Positions 63,237 to 64,000 of a stretch of DNA of 64,000 bases are shown here, in pieces. The position numbers were made by a program, and so were the translations under genes. The first letter of the stretch is position 1, and each line of letters begins with the position of its first letter. The notes under the pieces are model-generated. The model had not been told where the DNA came from. It made no database searches and worked only from the letters and a program-made list of their open reading frames with translations. The DNA comes from Sphingomonas sp. (lineage in GTDB: Bacteria; Pseudomonadota; Alphaproteobacteria; Sphingomonadales; Sphingomonadaceae), in assembly GCA_017849555.1 (NCBI GenBank), contig JAFIGU010000088.1, positions 39,600 to 103,599 of the forward strand, read 5' to 3'.

Positions 63237-63528
63237 TGAGATCTGCCGATACATACGCTCGAAGAACGCCGGCCCGTTCTGGATTACGGTGGATCTGTTC
63301 TTCAAGGATCGGAGCTCGTTCGATCTTTATGCGCGGTCCGAGGCTCTTTCTGCCGGGCGGTTAGCCGGGATTTTCGGGGTACCGGAAGATTCGGTGAAAT
63401 GGTTCGCTGTCCCCGATCTCAATGTCGTCAAATTCTCTTACCCGCGAACCGCGCCTCAGGGCGGCATGATCGAACGCGATATGCATGGCGGACAGCAATT
63501 CGCGCGCTTGCTGGAGATCGTGGCATAG
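63223..63528 (+). CDS. DUF4387 family protein
   Basis: A 101-aa protein with the DUF4387 pattern: EICRYIRSKNAGPFWITVDL, FFKDRSSFDLYARSEALSAG and VKWFAVPDLNVVKFSYPRTA then RDMHGGQQFARLLEI. It overlaps the AtuA-like gene by 14 bases. In other genomes the two occur side by side or fused, so DUF4387 is probably a subunit of the AtuA-like enzyme. Function unknown. Last gene of the operon that starts at 56590. Confidence 0.9.
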   Translation: MPRVNEICRYIRSKNAGPFWITVDLFFKDRSSFDLYARSEALSAGRLAGIFGVPEDSVKWFAVPDLNVVKFSYPRTAPQGGMIERDMHGGQQFARLLEIVA

Positions 63529-63714
63529 CCACGAGTGTCGACGAAGCGCCCGTTGGCCCGGCCGCTTCTGGAAATCGGGTGAGGGTGATCGAACGACTGC
63601 TTTGAGGCGCATAGCGGCAACGCCGCCTCAGCTAGCCGCAGCGGCCGTTTTCGACTCATAGAAAGCCGCTCAATCAGCGTGCCGCACGCTGGGAACGAAC
63701 GCGCCTTTCACCGC

Positions 63715-64000
63715 TCAGTCGCCAAAAGTCCGAAGCTTTTCGAGGCGAGCCTTTTGAACCGTCATCGCCATCTCAATCCGCACGCGTTCCACCGGATCGG
63801 TCTTGCCGAGATAATCCTCCAGCGCGCCGACATTCGCCTCGATCGCCGCCTCCAGTTCCAGGAAGAGCCCTTTACGATCCTCGGGCGTCAGGATCGCCCA
63901 GATGCCGGCCCGCAACCGGAAGGGATCGACGCCGATGCTCGTCGCCAGCACCGGATCGCACGCCCAGTCCCTGAGCGCCTGTCGCCCTACCGCCGTGAGC
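63715..64000 (-). CDS. PadR-like regulator, C-terminal part (cut by window end)
   Basis: The frame is open to the window edge, so the gene starts beyond 64000. The 94 residues seen begin LTAVGRQALRDWACDP, as in the end of the PadR winged helix (LT-x2-G-x3-L-x2-W). A helical C-terminal domain follows with VDPFRLRAGIWAILTPEDRK and LELEAAIEANVGALEDYLGK, like the Vir_act_alpha_C region of PadR proteins. With the HTH outside the window this remains a family guess. It is convergent with the DUF4387 gene; 63529-63714 holds no gene. Confidence 0.6.
   Translation of the reverse strand, partial: LTAVGRQALRDWACDPVLATSIGVDPFRLRAGIWAILTPEDRKGLFLELEAAIEANVGALEDYLGKTDPVERVRIEMAMTVQKARLEKLRTFGD

Noticed and set aside
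61632-63305. 557-codon open frame on the minus strand
   Set aside because: Antisense of the AtuA-like gene and hydrolase end, without protein features.
1-64000. CRISPR array
   Set aside because: No series of regularly spaced direct repeats was seen anywhere in the window.

Overview
The window comes from a high-GC alphaproteobacterium of the Sphingomonas type. I infer this from five TonB-dependent receptors in 64 kb, a SigF/NrsF pair with bufferin genes, many tightly overlapping operons, and GC-rich coding with GTG/TTG starts. No rRNA, tRNA or CRISPR was seen.

Layout. 1-12.8 kb: the end of a TonB receptor, a large secreted beta-propeller (VPS10/BNR) protein, a haem/iron uptake cluster (hmuTUV-like plus siderophore-type receptor), two flavoproteins and a 59-aa protein. 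12.9-18.9 kb: a minus-strand operon (acyl-CoA ligase, LiuR-like MerR regulator, Fe-S uracil-DNA glycosylase) next to a FadL-type porin, a DUF2147 protein and an MFS symporter. 19-24.2 kb: a bufferin (modified copper-binding peptide) region controlled by SigF/NrsF, with three matching SigF promoters. It is flanked by a dead tyrosine integrase and a truncated DUF736 gene, both typical of integrative elements. 24.4-31.7 kb: a cassette of TonB receptor, MFS transporter, crotonase-fold protein, class III CoA-transferase and IclR regulator, ended by an IS3-family transposase fragment. 32.3-40.2 kb: a disaccharide locus with TonB receptor, LacI regulator, beta-phosphoglucomutase, GH65 phosphorylase and MFS transporter, sharing a palindromic operator motif. 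40.5-49.3 kb: a GNAT acetyltransferase of foreign composition, a two-component system and a complete RND tripartite efflux pump. 49.6-54.2 kb: a PaoABCD-like molybdenum aldehyde oxidoreductase with its XdhC chaperone. 54.3-55.1 kb: decayed MarR and LysR fragments. 55.3-63.5 kb: a locus made of an HTH protein fused to a citrate synthase fold that has lost its catalytic residues, divergent from TonB receptor, GPH transporter, alpha/beta hydrolase, AtuA-like and DUF4387 genes. The window ends in a partial PadR-like gene.

How the genes work together. The recurring plan is outer-membrane receptor, inner-membrane carrier, one to three enzymes and a local regulator, with operator-like palindromes in the divergent promoter. 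The haem, IclR, LacI and citrate synthase-fold loci all follow it. The two most interesting parts are the bufferin locus, where two precursor peptides appear to share one modification enzyme pair under one sigma factor, and the 55-63.5 kb locus, whose regulator looks like a pseudo-citrate synthase and whose substrate is unknown.
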